From Isoetes taiwanensis (lineage: Eukaryota > Streptophyta > Lycopodiopsida > Isoetales > Isoetaceae), in contig JAJEKV010000024.1 in NCBI GenBank assembly GCA_021234155.1, positions 14,234,913-14,298,912 of the forward strand: a DNA stretch of 64,000 bases, read 5' to 3'. The position numbers and the translations under genes are program-made. The notes beneath the pieces are model-generated. The model saw only the letters and a list, made by a program, of their open reading frames with translations. It was not told the origin of the DNA and did no database searches. Positions 34,393-46,606 of the stretch are shown here, one piece after another. Position 1 is the stretch's first letter, and each line of letters opens with the position of its first letter.

Positions 34393-36050
34393 CTACTCCC
34401 CCGCCCTTCTACTAGAATTGGCTGACACCATATCTACTGTGATATTGGTTTGTACAAAATCTCTTGAGCCCCGCATAGTCTTAGCTAGCCCCCGTAGTGT
34501 CTCTAGATCATGATTGATCATAAGAACATCCTTTGAGCCTGAGCTGGGGTTTAGTCTTACTTCTACCTGACCAGGCCTCGAATTTAGATTTTGCACTAAC
34601 CAGCAAAAATGCTGCCTTTCATTTGATAAAGCATGTATAAGGTAATAGAAGACACTTTCCATCCTTATAGACTCTTGGAACTTGGGGGTAATTTTTCTTG
34701 ATATTGCCTTGCCTATGCGTCTCTAATCCGTAATGAAGGTAGAGTCGTTGTGATCTTCTCTATAAAAATCCCTCTAGGTTTGATAGTAGGGGAGAACATG
34801 CATCATTTCTAGAGATCGATGTCTAAGGTGTAGGCTGTCTACTTCTTCGAATATTGTTGATGTGAACTGGTAACATGTCCGTGATGGTGGCTTCTTTGCT
34901 GTGGCAATGGAAGGAGGATGAGAAGATCACCTTAATGGACAACTGACATATTGTATCTACAATCTATCTCTCCTAATCTGGGTGCTAGATGCATATCCTT
35001 GTTTTTTATGCTGACTCTAGTGGAGTGGATAGCCACTAAGTTGGTATCTTTCAACATGGAAGTTAGATGCTCTTGCTGCCTCTTGAAATGCTAGTAGGCT
35101 TCTATTTAGAAACAAAGGTCTTTCATTATCTCTTCGACAAGCTCGCGGGCTAATATTTGAAAGCGTATCTTGGGGATCAAAACTTACGTGCTCTTTTTGG
35201 TACTTGCAAATCTCCTGTAGAGCTACCATGCCAGTTTAAACTTATCTGGCTGTCTAGTTGGTGGTGGCAACGACTGCCTTTCTTCTCATTTGTTCCGCTC
35301 TTTGGTGCCATCTACTGGCTGCCTGACTCGTCTTTAGTGCTGGTCTGCTCATTGGCATAATCTTGCTAGCTAATGCCTAGGGTCTATATATCCACAGTTT
35401 GTTTTTCAAAATTCTCAAGTTTGACCGCAGTCCAGATGTTCCATCTTTGTTGGTATGTGGATGAATATCTTGGTATTCTACGTCCTTTGCTTGTGTTTCT
35501 ACATAGTTGCCATGGCTCTTTATGGTAGCATATGGGGTTGGTTATCATATCAAGGTTGATTACTATATTCTATTCAACTGAGAGTGTCTTTGCCTTCCTC
35601 TTGTCTAAGACCAAGAGTTATGACTGCTTGTCATCATAATTTGTTGGGAGCATTGACTAACTAGGTGACTTGCCCTTATAGTGCTTTAACTCGTCTAGCC
35701 CTTCCATAATTTGGATGGCACAGGTCGTAATCTCCTCTTCTATCTGCTTCGATCCCTCCTCTGCACTCGATGCCTACTTCACCATGACAAATATATTATT
35801 CCCCTTCTTAGAAATATAAATGGCTACCTTTTAGCATAACATCTATACCCTATCTTCTTTCTGAGATGTGGAAGACAAGTAAGGTTATGGTCTCGTTGGT
35901 GGAGAAGAATCGGTTAGCTATGTAGCTTTGAATGACTGAAGTTTTGTGCTATCCTCATCTATTGTATGGGAGAGTGTGACCATGCAATTTATCATATCTC
36001 TAGCCATTTTTGTTGCGTGTTTTAATGCACTAGCTGAACAGTAATAATGG
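34393..36050 (-). pseudogene. Decayed coding region of unknown function
   Basis: On the minus strand long coding-like stretches follow each other, separated mostly by single TAG/TAA codons and a few shifts. They are an acidic segment at about 35665-35780 (EEGSKQIEEEITTCAIQIME, then G-L-D-E-L-K-H-Y-K-G-K), a basic segment VLDKRKAKTLSVE near 35590, an open stretch 35017-35229 and another 34393-34662 (with NLNSRPGQVEVRLNPSS). Many stops could be CAG or CAA changed to TAG or TAA. I recognise no family. It may be a gag-like or hypothetical transposon protein. Confidence 0.35.
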
Positions 36051-37230
36051 CTGGCGCTAAGCTAGCTGCTAAGCTGTAGGGCTTCACTAGCTAAGGTCTG
36101 GAAGATCGCCTGAGAATAAGCTGGATCACTTCTGTTGGTATAATTAACTAATATAGTTGTTGTCAGTGCATTTTGAGACCTTAATTTTTACATTTGAAAA
36201 ATAAGGGCCACTTTTAAGCAGTCCCACGGTGAGGAGAGTAAGCTCTCAAAATATTTTAACTAGGAGTTATGGACTAGGCAAAAATAGCATACAAAACAAC
36301 GTACAATCTAGGAAATGCAATGATAAAGCTTGGGCAAGCGTTCGAACTTTCTTCTTGAAGACATGACAAGAGCACTTCTCAGCGGTGCACTTGTAAATAA
36401 TAATATTGAAATTAAAAACTAGAATTAACATTTTCCTAGTTCACCTGCTAAAGAAAAAACTCTAAAATTTGTATGCATGGGAGGTTCGCATTGGTCTTAT
36501 TGACAAGCTCTCATCCATGCTCTCCAACGGCATAAGAACTTGGTCGATTGGATGTTTCTACAAGAAGTTATGGTTAAAATACTTTTCAGCAATGCACTCG
36601 TTATTACGATTTAGAATTAAAAGTTATAAATCTAATTGGAGCATTGCACCTTCGCGGGATTAGTTTGAGTCTGCCTCGAGTATAGATAGTTGAGCAATCA
36701 TCGTCCTCTAGCCGCCTGTCATTGGCATGATGCCTACCGGATGAGATAAGTGATCTCATCCTCGCTCACCGGACTGGAATAGATGTGCTCTGGAGTGGTC
36801 ATGTCTTCAAAGGCGACGCCAACACCATTGCCATGACTCTATTTGCAATTATTTGGCCACCCTAACTGTCAACCGTACTCCTATTGAATCCGAGCTTGGG
36901 TAGGAGCTTGATGTGCTAGTTAACATGTTGTTTCAATGTTATGTTATGGATGGTATCACCTAATGGGGTGCCAAATTATATAATTGTATTATATGCTAGG
37001 AATGATAGTATTTGCGTTTGCTGTGTACAGGTGCCCTAGAGGATGGGATGAGACATCTATGTGTCCTCTACTCGCTCAATTGGTCATCCCAAGTATGATT
37101 CGGGGGAGGGAGGGACATTCGACAATGTAGTTGTCATTATGGGCAAGATCATCTCCTATGACTACAAGAAGAGGTTGTTTGAGACATTTTCAAAGCAGAT
37201 GAGGATACTATGTCGTTAAATTAAAGCCAG
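36051..37230. other. Non-coding stretch, nothing recognised
   Basis: No gene or repeat is supported on either strand. Confidence 0.45.
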
Positions 37231-38140
37231 ATAGAGAGATTTTTAGTGAAAACCAAGAACTAGGCCATGCAAAACCCGAAAACCTATCAATTCAAGAAGA
37301 ACTAGAGTATGCAACCCTGTCAAAAAACGATCCCAATGTCAAAGCTAAATGCCCTGCTATAGAATCTGAAGAAGAAGGAGAAGAGGGCTTGAATGACGTG
37401 CCCTATTGGTAATTTCTTCTGTTCAACTTCCTATCAATTTTAGAAAAGAAGAAGTAGCCTAGATAGTATTGATTACCAGAAGTTCTTATATGCTGAAGAG
37501 AAATAGTTTTTCCCTTCCAAACATAGCCTTCCTACGGCCACTCATTTTGCTCATCAACAAATTCCTATAATAGTTTCTAAAGCCCAAATGCATGTAGTAG
37601 TGGAAGAAACTTGCTTGAAGGCAGTCCAAATGTCTGTAATAATGGAATAAACATACTTGAAGAAGGCTTTTGCAGCAGAATTGAATGGAGAGCCATGCAC
37701 GGTAGAGCCTATTACTATTTGAGTGCCATTTGAATTGCTCCCAACTGAACCTACCAGGTACTGCAGCCAAATGGGCCCAAGTTTTTCTTTGAAGCATGTG
37801 AAGAAAACCATGATATTGATGATATTGAGGATGAGATCGAAGATGCAAATTATAATGCAACTGGGAAGCATGTGAGCAAGCTGTTGTTGCTCGTAAATGA
37901 GACAGGTCCAAAAAAAGAAAGCAGAGGTCGTGGTAGGCCAAGAAAACTTTCAATTAAACAGCCACATGCTGCCACTAGAAGAACCTCAACTTCAAGCAAT
38001 ACTACAGATGAGGATACAAGCAATGTGACATCTATCTCATGTGCAAAAGAGGATTCTCTAGAGGGGAATGCCTTATGAAGACGTTGATGAAGATGACCTC
38101 CCCGGTGCAGAGCCTACTATTAGCATGGACCTTAGATGAC
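37231..38140 (+). pseudogene. AT-hook protein fragment
   Basis: Two coding-like stretches are seen. The first (37231-37408) is acidic, ends EEEGEEGLNDVPY, and is followed by a GT donor at 37409. The second starts after CTGCAG at 37767, reads PNGPKFFFEACEEN then an aspartate-rich stretch, and continues to 38078. It contains ESRGRGRPRKLS (about 37920-37955), a clear AT-hook of the kind that binds the minor groove of AT-rich DNA. Joining the two directly leaves a phase mismatch. A further acidic stretch, PYEDVDEDDLPGAEPTISMD, lies in the +1 frame at 38070-38130. This is probably a fragment of a nuclear protein gene, broken or with missing exons. Confidence 0.4.
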
Positions 38141-39143
38141 GGTTGTTTGCCCCTAATTTTGCTGCACAAATTCCCTCATTACTTTCTTGGGAGAGTTCCA
38201 GCTATAAGAACAAAGAGGTGGTCCACATTGCAGCTTTTTATTTCCTACTCGCCCTTCCCTATGAGCAGTAGTTGGTGCTACTAGTTGAGGTTGGTGCTTC
38301 AATAAAAATCCATTACTTTTTCTTAAGCCTAACTCATTCTTTGAATTTAGAAACATACTTTTTAGTTAGCACAATTTAAAACCTTGTTAATCATATTCCA
38401 ACTGCATAGATCAGTTCAATCATTTCAGTATCTTAACTTAAATCCTTAGCCATAACAATTGTGGTTGTGATTATGAAAAATAGTTGGTGCTATTTGTGAG
38501 ATCATAATCCTAGCCTTCGGAGCTTAAACGGATTGAGTTGGTGCTCAAATGACACAAATTGAGTTGATGCTCAAGTGATATAAATTGAATTGGTGGTTAA
38601 TTTCTAGTTTATGGATAGTACTGAGGCCAATTTCTTCTCAGAAAGGGAAGAATTGATATGAATATAGTAGCTTGGGGATGTGGTCTTGGGCATTAGTCTT
38701 GGTGGACTAGCATGGGTGCATAAGTTTGGCAAATTATTGGCAAGGCAAGGCAATTGATTATTGAATGGCAAAGGGAAATCTTATAGCTAGGATTTAAATA
38801 ATAGTTTAAGGCAAGACATTATCCATGTTTAATTGTCAAGTTAAATAAAATTTGAGCCAAATCAATTTAAATAAAAGAAGATAGTGTACTTTTTCAAGAA
38901 GGGACAAGTTGCTTCAAATAGAGATGCGCTGCATCGAATCAGGGCCAAACTGCTTCAATGACCATCGACCTCAAGAATTGGCCTTTCCTCAGCTCTGATT
39001 TTCAATCTTGGCAGCCATTGACATACTTTAGCTCCATAAATTCTAACGATTATCTCCTTGCGCAGAAACTACGAGCCTTGATTGAGAATTTGCCATTGCC
39101 TACTGCCTTGCATAATTTGCCATTGATCTATTGACAGATCTAT
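38141..39143. other. Non-coding stretch, nothing recognised
   Basis: AT-rich sequence containing repeated GAGTTGGTGCTCAA/GAGTTGATGCTCAA words near 38535-38570. No gene is supported. Confidence 0.45.
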
Positions 39144-39539
39144 TGGGGTGGTCACCACTCACCACTCTCCACAATCACCACTCACCACTCTCCACAGTCA
39201 CCACTCACCACTCACCATTCAGCACAGTCACCACTCACCACTCACCACACTCACCACTATTGAGGTGGTATAGGAGACCGTATATTGTATATGGAGTGAT
39301 ATATACACATGCACGCGTGCAGGATATTTGCACGTATGTATTGTGGAAGCGTTATCATCACCGTGTTATCTGGGCAGAGAGGAAAGAACAGAGAGACGGT
39401 GTATTGAGGGAGATTATTTTGCTTGATCTAGCTGTGAAGAAGATGAATCTTTATGTTGTGCATTGCATAGATTTGATAGATTGAGCTTGGATTATTGGTT
39501 TTTCATCCTTCTTGCAGAGTTGGAGTTCAGGCTCTAACA
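39144..39539 (+). repeat. Left LTR
   Basis: It opens TGGGGTGGTCACC and ends GCTCTAACA. The first 110 bases are a CCACTCACCACT-type minisatellite. A TATTGTATATGGAGTGATATA stretch (about 39281-39302) may hold the TATA box. It matches the right LTR over its whole length. Confidence 0.85.
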
Positions 39540-39959
39540 ATTTGGCGACCACGGTGCTCGACAGACCATTGATTGGCAAGAATTTCCATTAGAAAAGGGA
39601 GTTGTTACCATTTGTATTGGTGATTGTCGGTAAACAACGACACCATTGAGCAAGGAGCAATTTCTTTGTGTGAAGGGGATTTTGCCGTAAGTGATTTGTG
39701 GGGTACAATTTGACAAGGGGAGCATAGTTTTATGCCCAAGAGAAGTAAGAAGGATATCCCATCAAGCTCCATCATAACAAGAAGGGGACCGGTGAGTCAA
39801 TCTTTGGGCTCAAAATTGCATCAAGATTCAATTTCGTTTTTAGATTTGGGAGCAGATTTACGGTCTAATTCTTAGATCTAGGAGGTTCTGGTTCCATTTA
39901 CCGATCTAGAAGCTAATCCAATTTTGTTTTTCAAATTGAAGGGAGATTCCATTTCGTTT

Positions 39960-41338
39960 TTTCAATTTCAAGAAGCTCAAGAAGGGGCAGAGATGGTTGT
40001 ATTACCACCCATGGTATGGGGTTTTCAGACAACGGGGATTCCAAAGTTTGATGATCTGGTAGATAGGGATCCTTTGAAGCATATTGTGAAGTTTGAGAGG
40101 TATTGCCAGCAATGTAAGTTATCGGCTGATGATTGGAGGAATGGACATAAACCCAGCCAAATACCATGACATATCAGGAATTATGCTAATTATCAAGAAG
40201 TCCATGGTAAGGATAAGACGATGGAAAGGTGGACCAATTTCACACAATAGGAAGATGAATCAATTAGAGAGTATAATCAGAGGTATATTGCAGTTCTCAA
40301 AGCCGTGGTTCATTGGAAGATTGCAAGATTTGATAAAATGGATATTCAATGGTATGTGAAGGGGCTGAAACGAGCTATTGCTCATAAAGTGAAGGCTAAA
40401 CAGCCTACAACATTGTTAGAGGCATAAAAGTATGCCCTCAAGGCTGAAGATAAGCTGGGATACATTCATGAAGTTGCTGCTCCAGAGCATAAAACAGAGG
40501 ATATTGCAGCCAAGATTTCTAAGCTTACAATTGGTGGGAAGCCAAGGGAGATCCAGTTTATTACTTGTAAGTATTGTGGGTCTATTGGACATTCTGATAC
40601 TACAGGTAGATTGCTAAAATTTTGCCCAAGATGCTAAATAAAGGGCCATAATAATCAAGAATGTAGGGAGAAGAGATTTTTTGAGAGGGCCAATCTGGTA
40701 TTTGCTGTTATGCAACAAACACCACCTATTTCTATTCAACCAATGCAAGCAGCACCTATCATACCACAAGTTCCAATGATGCTACAAGCTCCAATTGCCC
40801 AACAAGGTCCAATCGGTTCCACACAAATGGTGCAACCAAAACAGGGATGGTATCCAAGTAAGGCTCATTTGTATTGCAAGTTATGTGATAAATTCAAGCA
40901 TGATGAGAGTACTTGTTGGAAAATCCATGGAAAACTAGAATGGGCAACTAACAAGTATCCACCAAGGCAACAAGTGTTTGAATCAGTACCTCTTCCTAAT
41001 AATGTCGATGTTCGCATTCAAGATGCAAAGTACATTGAAAATCCTCAAGTTAAGGCTCTTATTGAGGAACTTAAGAAGTAAGAGAAGGCAAAATCAGTAG
41101 TGAATTGTGGATTTGTTGAGGTGGAGAATGACCCAATTCAGCAAGAAGAAGACATTGGAGAAGTAAATGCAGTTACGAGATCACAAAAGGTGGTTCAAGA
41201 ACCAAAAGTAGTGCCGATAGCGGAGAAGACTAAGACCTGTTTTCCAAAGCCTTTGAAGGGACAAGCTTTGAAGGTATCGGTACCTAAGAAGGTGCAATTC
41301 AACATAACAGTTTCAGTTTATAGAAGAAAATCAGCGTA
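39960..41338 (+). pseudogene. gag of the Tat-like element
   Basis: Coding is followed through shifts and stops: FDDLVDRDPLKHIVKFERYC near the start, then about 40250-40690 with IREYNQRYIAVLKAVVHW-type text typical of plant gypsy gag (capsid). Zinc knuckles follow: CKYCGSIGHSD... (about 40567), CPRC-stop-IKGHNNQEC (about 40623), and an intact C-x2-C-x4-H-x4-C, CKLCDKFKHDESTC (40875-40916). Stops at 40247, 40426 and 40635 break the frame. Confidence 0.65.
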
Positions 41339-41574
41339 GTGATACCTCCTATGGTGGTTGAGGACATTCAAAATGAAGATGATGTGATCAGCCAAGTTTC
41401 GGCCACTAGAATCACACTTAAATAGCTGCATTATTCTCCCAATTTGTTGCAAGAGTTAGGAGGAAGAACAAAATCAGAAATTTCAGTCCAACAAATCATA
41501 TCGAATGATACCAACAAGAGTAGAATGAGCCACCAGCTCGGCAATCCAAGGATCCTGGGCCATTTCTTTGTGAT

Positions 41575-41856
41575 GTGAGTATCAATGGATATTTAATCAA
41601 AGATGCCAACATAGATACCGGCAGTGGAGTGAATGTAATGTCTTACCGTATAATGCTTCAAGTTGGATTAAGAATGATGGAACCGACAACTATGATGTTC
41701 AAAGCATTCAATCAAATGAAGGTGCAGCCTATGGGAGTCATAAGAAATGTATTATGCAAGGTATATGAGGTGGAAGCAATCTTGGATTTCATGGTTTTGA
41801 AATTTCCAGAGAGTGTGCATGCTGAAACTTATACTTTGTTGCTGAGCCGTACATGA
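41575..41856 (+). pseudogene. Aspartic protease region of the Tat-like element
   Basis: The frame contains ANIDTGSGVNVMS (D-T-G catalytic triad at about 41614-41622) and the usual spacing of a retroviral-type protease. It is separated from gag and from the next domain by stop codons. Confidence 0.65.
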
Positions 41857-42335
41857 TTAGATGTCGTACAAGTTGAGACTTCATGGAGGAAGCGTAAAAT
41901 GAACATCTTTCAAGGGGAACACAAGGTTACTATAGATCATCCTCTGAAATCGGCAAAAGGTACCTTTCTTTGCAATCCTTCTTTGAGCAGCCCGCAGTTA
42001 GAAATCAGCAAAGAGGATGCTATGGTGTCAGGGCAGCAAGGTCTTAGTTGTTTTCATGTCTTGGAAGTGGGTGACAAGGAAGATAAGATTTTGTACAAGT
42101 GGTTACAAGGTACCCAAATTTCAAAAATATGTCATTTGCAACAGGAAGTTGCAAATAAGTATATCCAAAGACTTGAAAGTATTGGTGAAGATGAGTTACA
42201 AGAGACTCTTGTGAACATGCAGGAAGAGTCCATTCAAAGGCCCATTGGTGAGACTTTATTTCAGCAAGGTATTGATCAAGATCAAGTAGAGATGTTGATT
42301 TTGACATCAAGTATGGATGGGATAAACAGAAATCA

Positions 42336-42720
42336 GCCCACTATGGAAGGACAAATGTATTTTGATAGTGCATTCTCTAAGCTCAAGAGTTATAGAGGTG
42401 TGGGAGTATTTCTGATATATGGGCATAAGAAGAAGATTGTTACATTGAGTATGCCATGCCATGCAAGCAATAATAATGAGGCTGAATATCATGCATTTAT
42501 TCAACGAATGACTTTGGCAAAGAAGAAGCATGTTGATTGTTTGACTATTTTTCGAGACTCTTTGTTGGTGTATCAACAACTTATGGATCAACTTCAGGTT
42601 TTAAGTGCTAATTTGAGAGGCTTACATCAACAAGCCATGGATTTGAAGTCCTATTTTCAGTAGTGCATTGTGGTACATGTTCCACGAGAACAAAACAGTG
42701 TGGCAGATGCTTTAGCACAA
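42336..42720 (+). pseudogene. Additional (archaeal-type) RNase H domain
   Basis: This degrades RNA in RNA-DNA hybrids during reverse transcription. All four catalytic acids of type I RNase H are visible: D in FDSA (42361-42372), E in NNEAEYHAF (about 42472-42492), D in FRDSLLVYQQL (about 42550-42580), and D in VADALAQ after a TAG at 42661 (about 42701-42721). The framing text is that of the extra RNase H of plant Tat/Ogre elements and bacterial/plant RNase HI-like proteins. In those elements it normally lies after RT-RNase H. Here it precedes RT. Confidence 0.75.
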
Positions 42721-42782
42721 TCGGCAATGGTGCAATAAGCTTGGTGGTATGCGCAAATTCTGGAGGATGAGGTAAATCACAT

Positions 42783-42985
42783 CAGTCCATGTTCATCACA
42801 GTCACCACATTCACCACATTCATCACTTGCACCACACTCATTACAGTCACTACAGTCACCACATCATCACTGTCACCACATTCACCACATTCATCACTGT
42901 CACCACATTCACCACAGTCATCACATTCACCACATTCGTCATTGTCACCACACTCACCACATTCATTACAATCACCACATTCAGT
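42783..42985 (+). repeat. TCACCACAT minisatellite inside the pol region
   Basis: About 200 bases are made of TCACCACATTCACCACATTC-type units between the extra RNase H and the RT. The same kind of unit (CACCACTCACCA) forms the start of both LTRs. In frame it would encode a Ser/Pro/His or Thr/Phe-rich linker, depending on the frame. Confidence 0.85.
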
Positions 42986-43029
42986 CAAGAATATCAATAT
43001 TTCTCAAGGAAATCAAGAAGATTTGGTTA

Positions 43030-44395
43030 CTATTGGAGGAGATCTTACTCAAGAGGAGGAACGTGATTTGATAGCTTTATTAAGAGAATTCAGGGACGTT
43101 TTGGCAAGAAATTACAAAGAATTGAAAGGCATTCCACCAGAGGTTGTGGTTCATACCATTGATTTGAAAGAAGGATCAAAACCAGTCCAACAAGCTCAAC
43201 GGAGAATGAGTCCAGCAATAGAGGAGCAAGTAAAGGTTGAAGTCATGAAGCTTTTGGAGGCGGGATTTATTGTACCAGTGCCAAATTCAGATGGATCAGT
43301 TCTATTGTACCAGTGAGAAAGCCAAATAACTCAATCCGAGTATGCATTGATTACAGGGATCTCAACAAAGCTACCAAAAGAGATCATTTTCCTACACCAT
43401 TCATAGACACCTTGTTGGATATTGTTGCAGGAAATCAGGCCTATTCTTTTTTGGATGGTTAGTCAGGATATAATCAGATCCAAATATATCCACCACATCA
43501 AGCAATGACGGCTTTTCGAACACCTTTTGGCATCTATGCTTATAAGGTATTACCTTTTGGCCTCACAAATGCTCCCGCCACATTTTAGCGAGCTATGACC
43601 TATGCTTTTCATGATATTTTAGACTCCTTGAGAGTCTTTATAGATGACTTAACAGTATTTTCTAATCCAAGAAGGGATCACTTGGATCATCTCAGAAAAG
43701 TTCTTGAAAGATGTCGATTGTATGGCATAAGTTTGAATCCTGCTAAGTGTATTTTCTTCACTAGAGGAGGAAAACTATTGGGCAATTATGTTTCAGAAAA
43801 TGGGTTACAAGTGGATCATGGTAAGATTGCAGCCTTGGAGAAGGTGAAACCACCTACAAATGTATCACAAGTCAGAAGCTTATATGGCCAACTCAGTTTT
43901 AGTAAGAGGTATTTGTACAATTTTGCTAAAGTAGCCTAGCAACTTGTGGATTGTATGAAGCAAGGGCAGAATTTTAGATGGAGGGAGGACGCTCAAGAAG
44001 CATTTGAATGGTGCCTTGGACAATTGAAAGAGAGAACTTTGCTGATTCTTTCAAGAATGAATGAGCCTTTTCATTTATTCTTTACAGTTTGGGAGCAAGC
44101 TTTGGCTGTCACACTATGTCAGAAAAATCAGCAAAAGCATTATGATGTGAATTACTATGCTAGCAGGCAATTAACTCCACAAGAACAGAAATGGACTCAT
44201 GTGGAGCATCTTGGGTTGGCATTGAAGTGGGCCTTGAACAAATTTAGACATTATCTTCTTCCTTCACAATGGAATTCAGCAAATGTACAATATGTCTATA
44301 TTCATATGGATGTGAACCCATTGTCATGCATTTACAATAAGACTGTCCAAGATCCTAAATTTACAAGATGGGCTCTTATCATACAAGAATTTTAA
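43030..44395 (+). pseudogene. Reverse transcriptase and degenerate RNase H
   Basis: RT motifs are clear: IRVCIDYRDLNKATKRDHFP (about 43338), SFLDG-stop-SGYNQIQI (43447-43480), [10 protein letters not shown]-stop-RAM (about 43557-43600), and the catalytic VFIDDLTVF (about 43633-43660). The connected RNase H starts at about 44060, where the first catalytic position, normally T-D-A-S, reads FFTVWEQALAVTL. H-V-E-H and HMDVNPL stand for the later sites. TAGs at 43459, 43589 and 43936 break the frame. Confidence 0.8.
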
Positions 44396-44719
44396 TTGAA
44401 ATATGTTAAGATGGCCCAAGGAGCTCATAATCCAAGTGCTTATTTGAGTAGTGGTGCTGAAATAGAAGAGGAAACAAACCAGCAAGTAGCATTTCAGGAT
44501 AATGGAGTATTATAAAGGTTCATTGAGACCGTGGATCTTTGATATGCCAATATATACAGATATTTACAAGACCAGACTTATCCTTCATCATTTTCAAAGC
44601 AACAAAAGCATGCTCTTAGAGTATAAGCAGCTGGTTATGTGGTGCATGAGGCTACTTTATAAAAGGACTATGGAAGGTCTCTTATTAAGGTGTGTTGCTG
44701 GTCAGCAAACTCATAATTT

Positions 44720-45806
44720 GTTGCAGCAAGCACATGATTGTCAGGAACATTTTGTAGTCAGGACAACAGCTAGGAAGATCCTTCATTAGGGATATTATTG
44801 GCCAACTCTTTACAAAGATACTAGAGACTTTGTTAGCAAATGTGAGAAGTGTCAAAGGCATAACCAATTAACAGGCCACAATAATATGCCATTCCATCCT
44901 ATTTTGAGCGTTAATCCATTTCATACGTGAGGATTGGATTACATTGGGCCTATCAATCCTCCATCTTCCAAAGGTTATAAGTATATCTTGGCAGCCACAT
45001 GTATGTTTACGAAGTGGGTAGAAGCAATTCCAGCAAAGCATGCTACAGAAAGTACCATAGTAAGCTTTCTTTATCACAATTTGATTTCTCGGTTTGGTAT
45101 TCCAACCATTCTTTTGTCTGATCGGGGAACTCATTTCATGGGGAAAGTAGTAGCTCGGTTAACAAAAAAGATTGGTGTTCAACACGTACAAGCTTCTGCT
45201 TATTATCCACATGGAAATGGATGGGCTGAGTCTATTAACAAAATTTTGAAAGCTATCTTGGCTAAAACAATGAAGGATAATCAAAGAAATTGGCATGAAG
45301 CTTTGACTGGTGCCTTATGGAGTTTCAGGTGTACTTACAAGTTGGCTACAGGATTTACACTATTTGAATTGGTTTATGGAGTGCAAGCTATGATGCCTAT
45401 TCATTTGGACATTCCTTTGTGTTCATTTGTGGAGCCACCTTATTATGAGAATTTAGGAGAAGTTCCAACTCCAAATCCAGTGCATAATAGGATGGATGAT
45501 TTGCTGCAATTGCAAGAGATGAGACAAGAAGCAGCACACTTCAATATGAGGCATAAACAGAAAGTAAAGCTTATCAAAGACAGGTTACATGTTGTCAATC
45601 CATTTGAGGAAGGGCAATTGGTGTTATGCAGGACCACTAAGCAGCATCTATCTAAATTTCAAAGCCCATGGGAAGGCCCATTTCTGATTGATAAAGAGGT
45701 ACCAGGTGGGGCTTTCTACTTGATGACTCCAGAAGGGGAATTGTTGCCTAATCCTACAAATGGTAAGGATCTCAAGCCTTATTTTGAACGAGAAGTGCTA
45801 TTCTAA
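44720..45806 (+). pseudogene. Integrase of the Tat-like element
   Basis: The HHCC zinc domain (A-H-D-C-Q-E-H-F, then C-E-K-C-Q-R-H) lies at about 44729-44860 with a stop before GYYWP. The catalytic core is in a 290-codon open frame (44934-45806): D in LDYIGPINPP, D in LLSDRGTHF, E in GNGWAESINK. The C-terminal part resembles the plant Tat/Athila-type integrase tail with PFEEGQLVLCRTTKQHLSKF and WEGPFLI. No chromodomain is seen. Confidence 0.8.
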
Positions 45807-46191
45807 GGGATTCAAATTTGGCATAGCTCCAATTACATAGAATTTGTGGAGAACTTTTGGGTTAAAACAGGTCATTTTTCTGTAAAACCAGATGGTGACA
45901 GTTCCATAATACACAATCTATCCTACATCAATGGATGTATTTCAGCGACACGAATCCAACGAGCTATATCAGCTTTCAAAATTTGCCACAGTTACAGAGG
46001 CTCTGTTTCGTCACTATCATTTTGGACAAATTTGTTTTGTACCAGTTATTTGGATTTTAGGAGGGTAATTTCTTTCTAAGCATACATGTGAATGTGTCAT
46101 TTGGGGACATGTCCCAAGGAACATATTAGTACGTTTTGTTGTGGGTTCTCCGCCACGGAGTGGCACATTTTCCCACTGTGGTCGCCACAGT

Positions 46192-46606
46192 TGGGGTGGT
46201 CACCAGTCACCACTCATTACTATCCACAGTCGCCACTCGCCACTCTCCACAGTCACCACTCACCACTTACCATTCAGCACAGTCACCACTCACCACACTC
46301 ATCACCACTCACCACTCACCACACTCACCACTATTGAGGTGGTATAGGAGATTGTATATTGTATATGGAGTGATATACGCACATGCACACATGCAGGATA
46401 TTTGCACGTATGCATTGTGGAAGCATTATCATCACTGTGTTATCTGGGCAAAGAGGGAAGAACAGAGAGATTAGGGGAAAATAATTTGCTTGATCTAGCT
46501 ATGAAGATGATGAATCTTTATGTTGTGCATTGCATAGATTTGATAGATTGAGCTTGGATTATTGGTTTTTCATCCTTCTTGCAGAGTTGGAGTTCAGGCT
46601 CTAACA
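46192..46606 (+). repeat. Right LTR
   Basis: It matches the left LTR end to end, with a longer CCACTCACC-type block and a shorter GACGGTGTATTGAGGGAG stretch. I see no clear polypurine tract immediately before it. 45807-46191 is the non-coding 3' region of the element. Confidence 0.85.

Larger units (their letters stand above)
39144..46606 (+). mobile_element. Tat-like Ty3/gypsy LTR retrotransposon, complete but mutated
   Basis: It has LTRs at 39144-39539 and 46192-46606, beginning TGGGGTGGTCACC and ending CTCTAACA. A primer-site-like TTTGGCGACCACGG follows just after the left LTR. The order is gag, protease, extra RNase H, reverse transcriptase, degenerate RNase H, integrase. Several in-frame stops and shifts interrupt gag to RT, while the integrase frame is still open. 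Flanking 5-mers are ATCTA and ATCCA if the LTR is taken to start one base earlier, a near match at best. The LTRs differ by many substitutions and length changes, so the insertion is old. Confidence 0.85.

Noticed and set aside
42782-42997. Minus-strand frame rich in Glu-Cys-Gly-Asp repeats, resembling a cysteine-rich protein
   Set aside because: It is the complement of the TCACCACAT minisatellite and has no start context or flanking domain.
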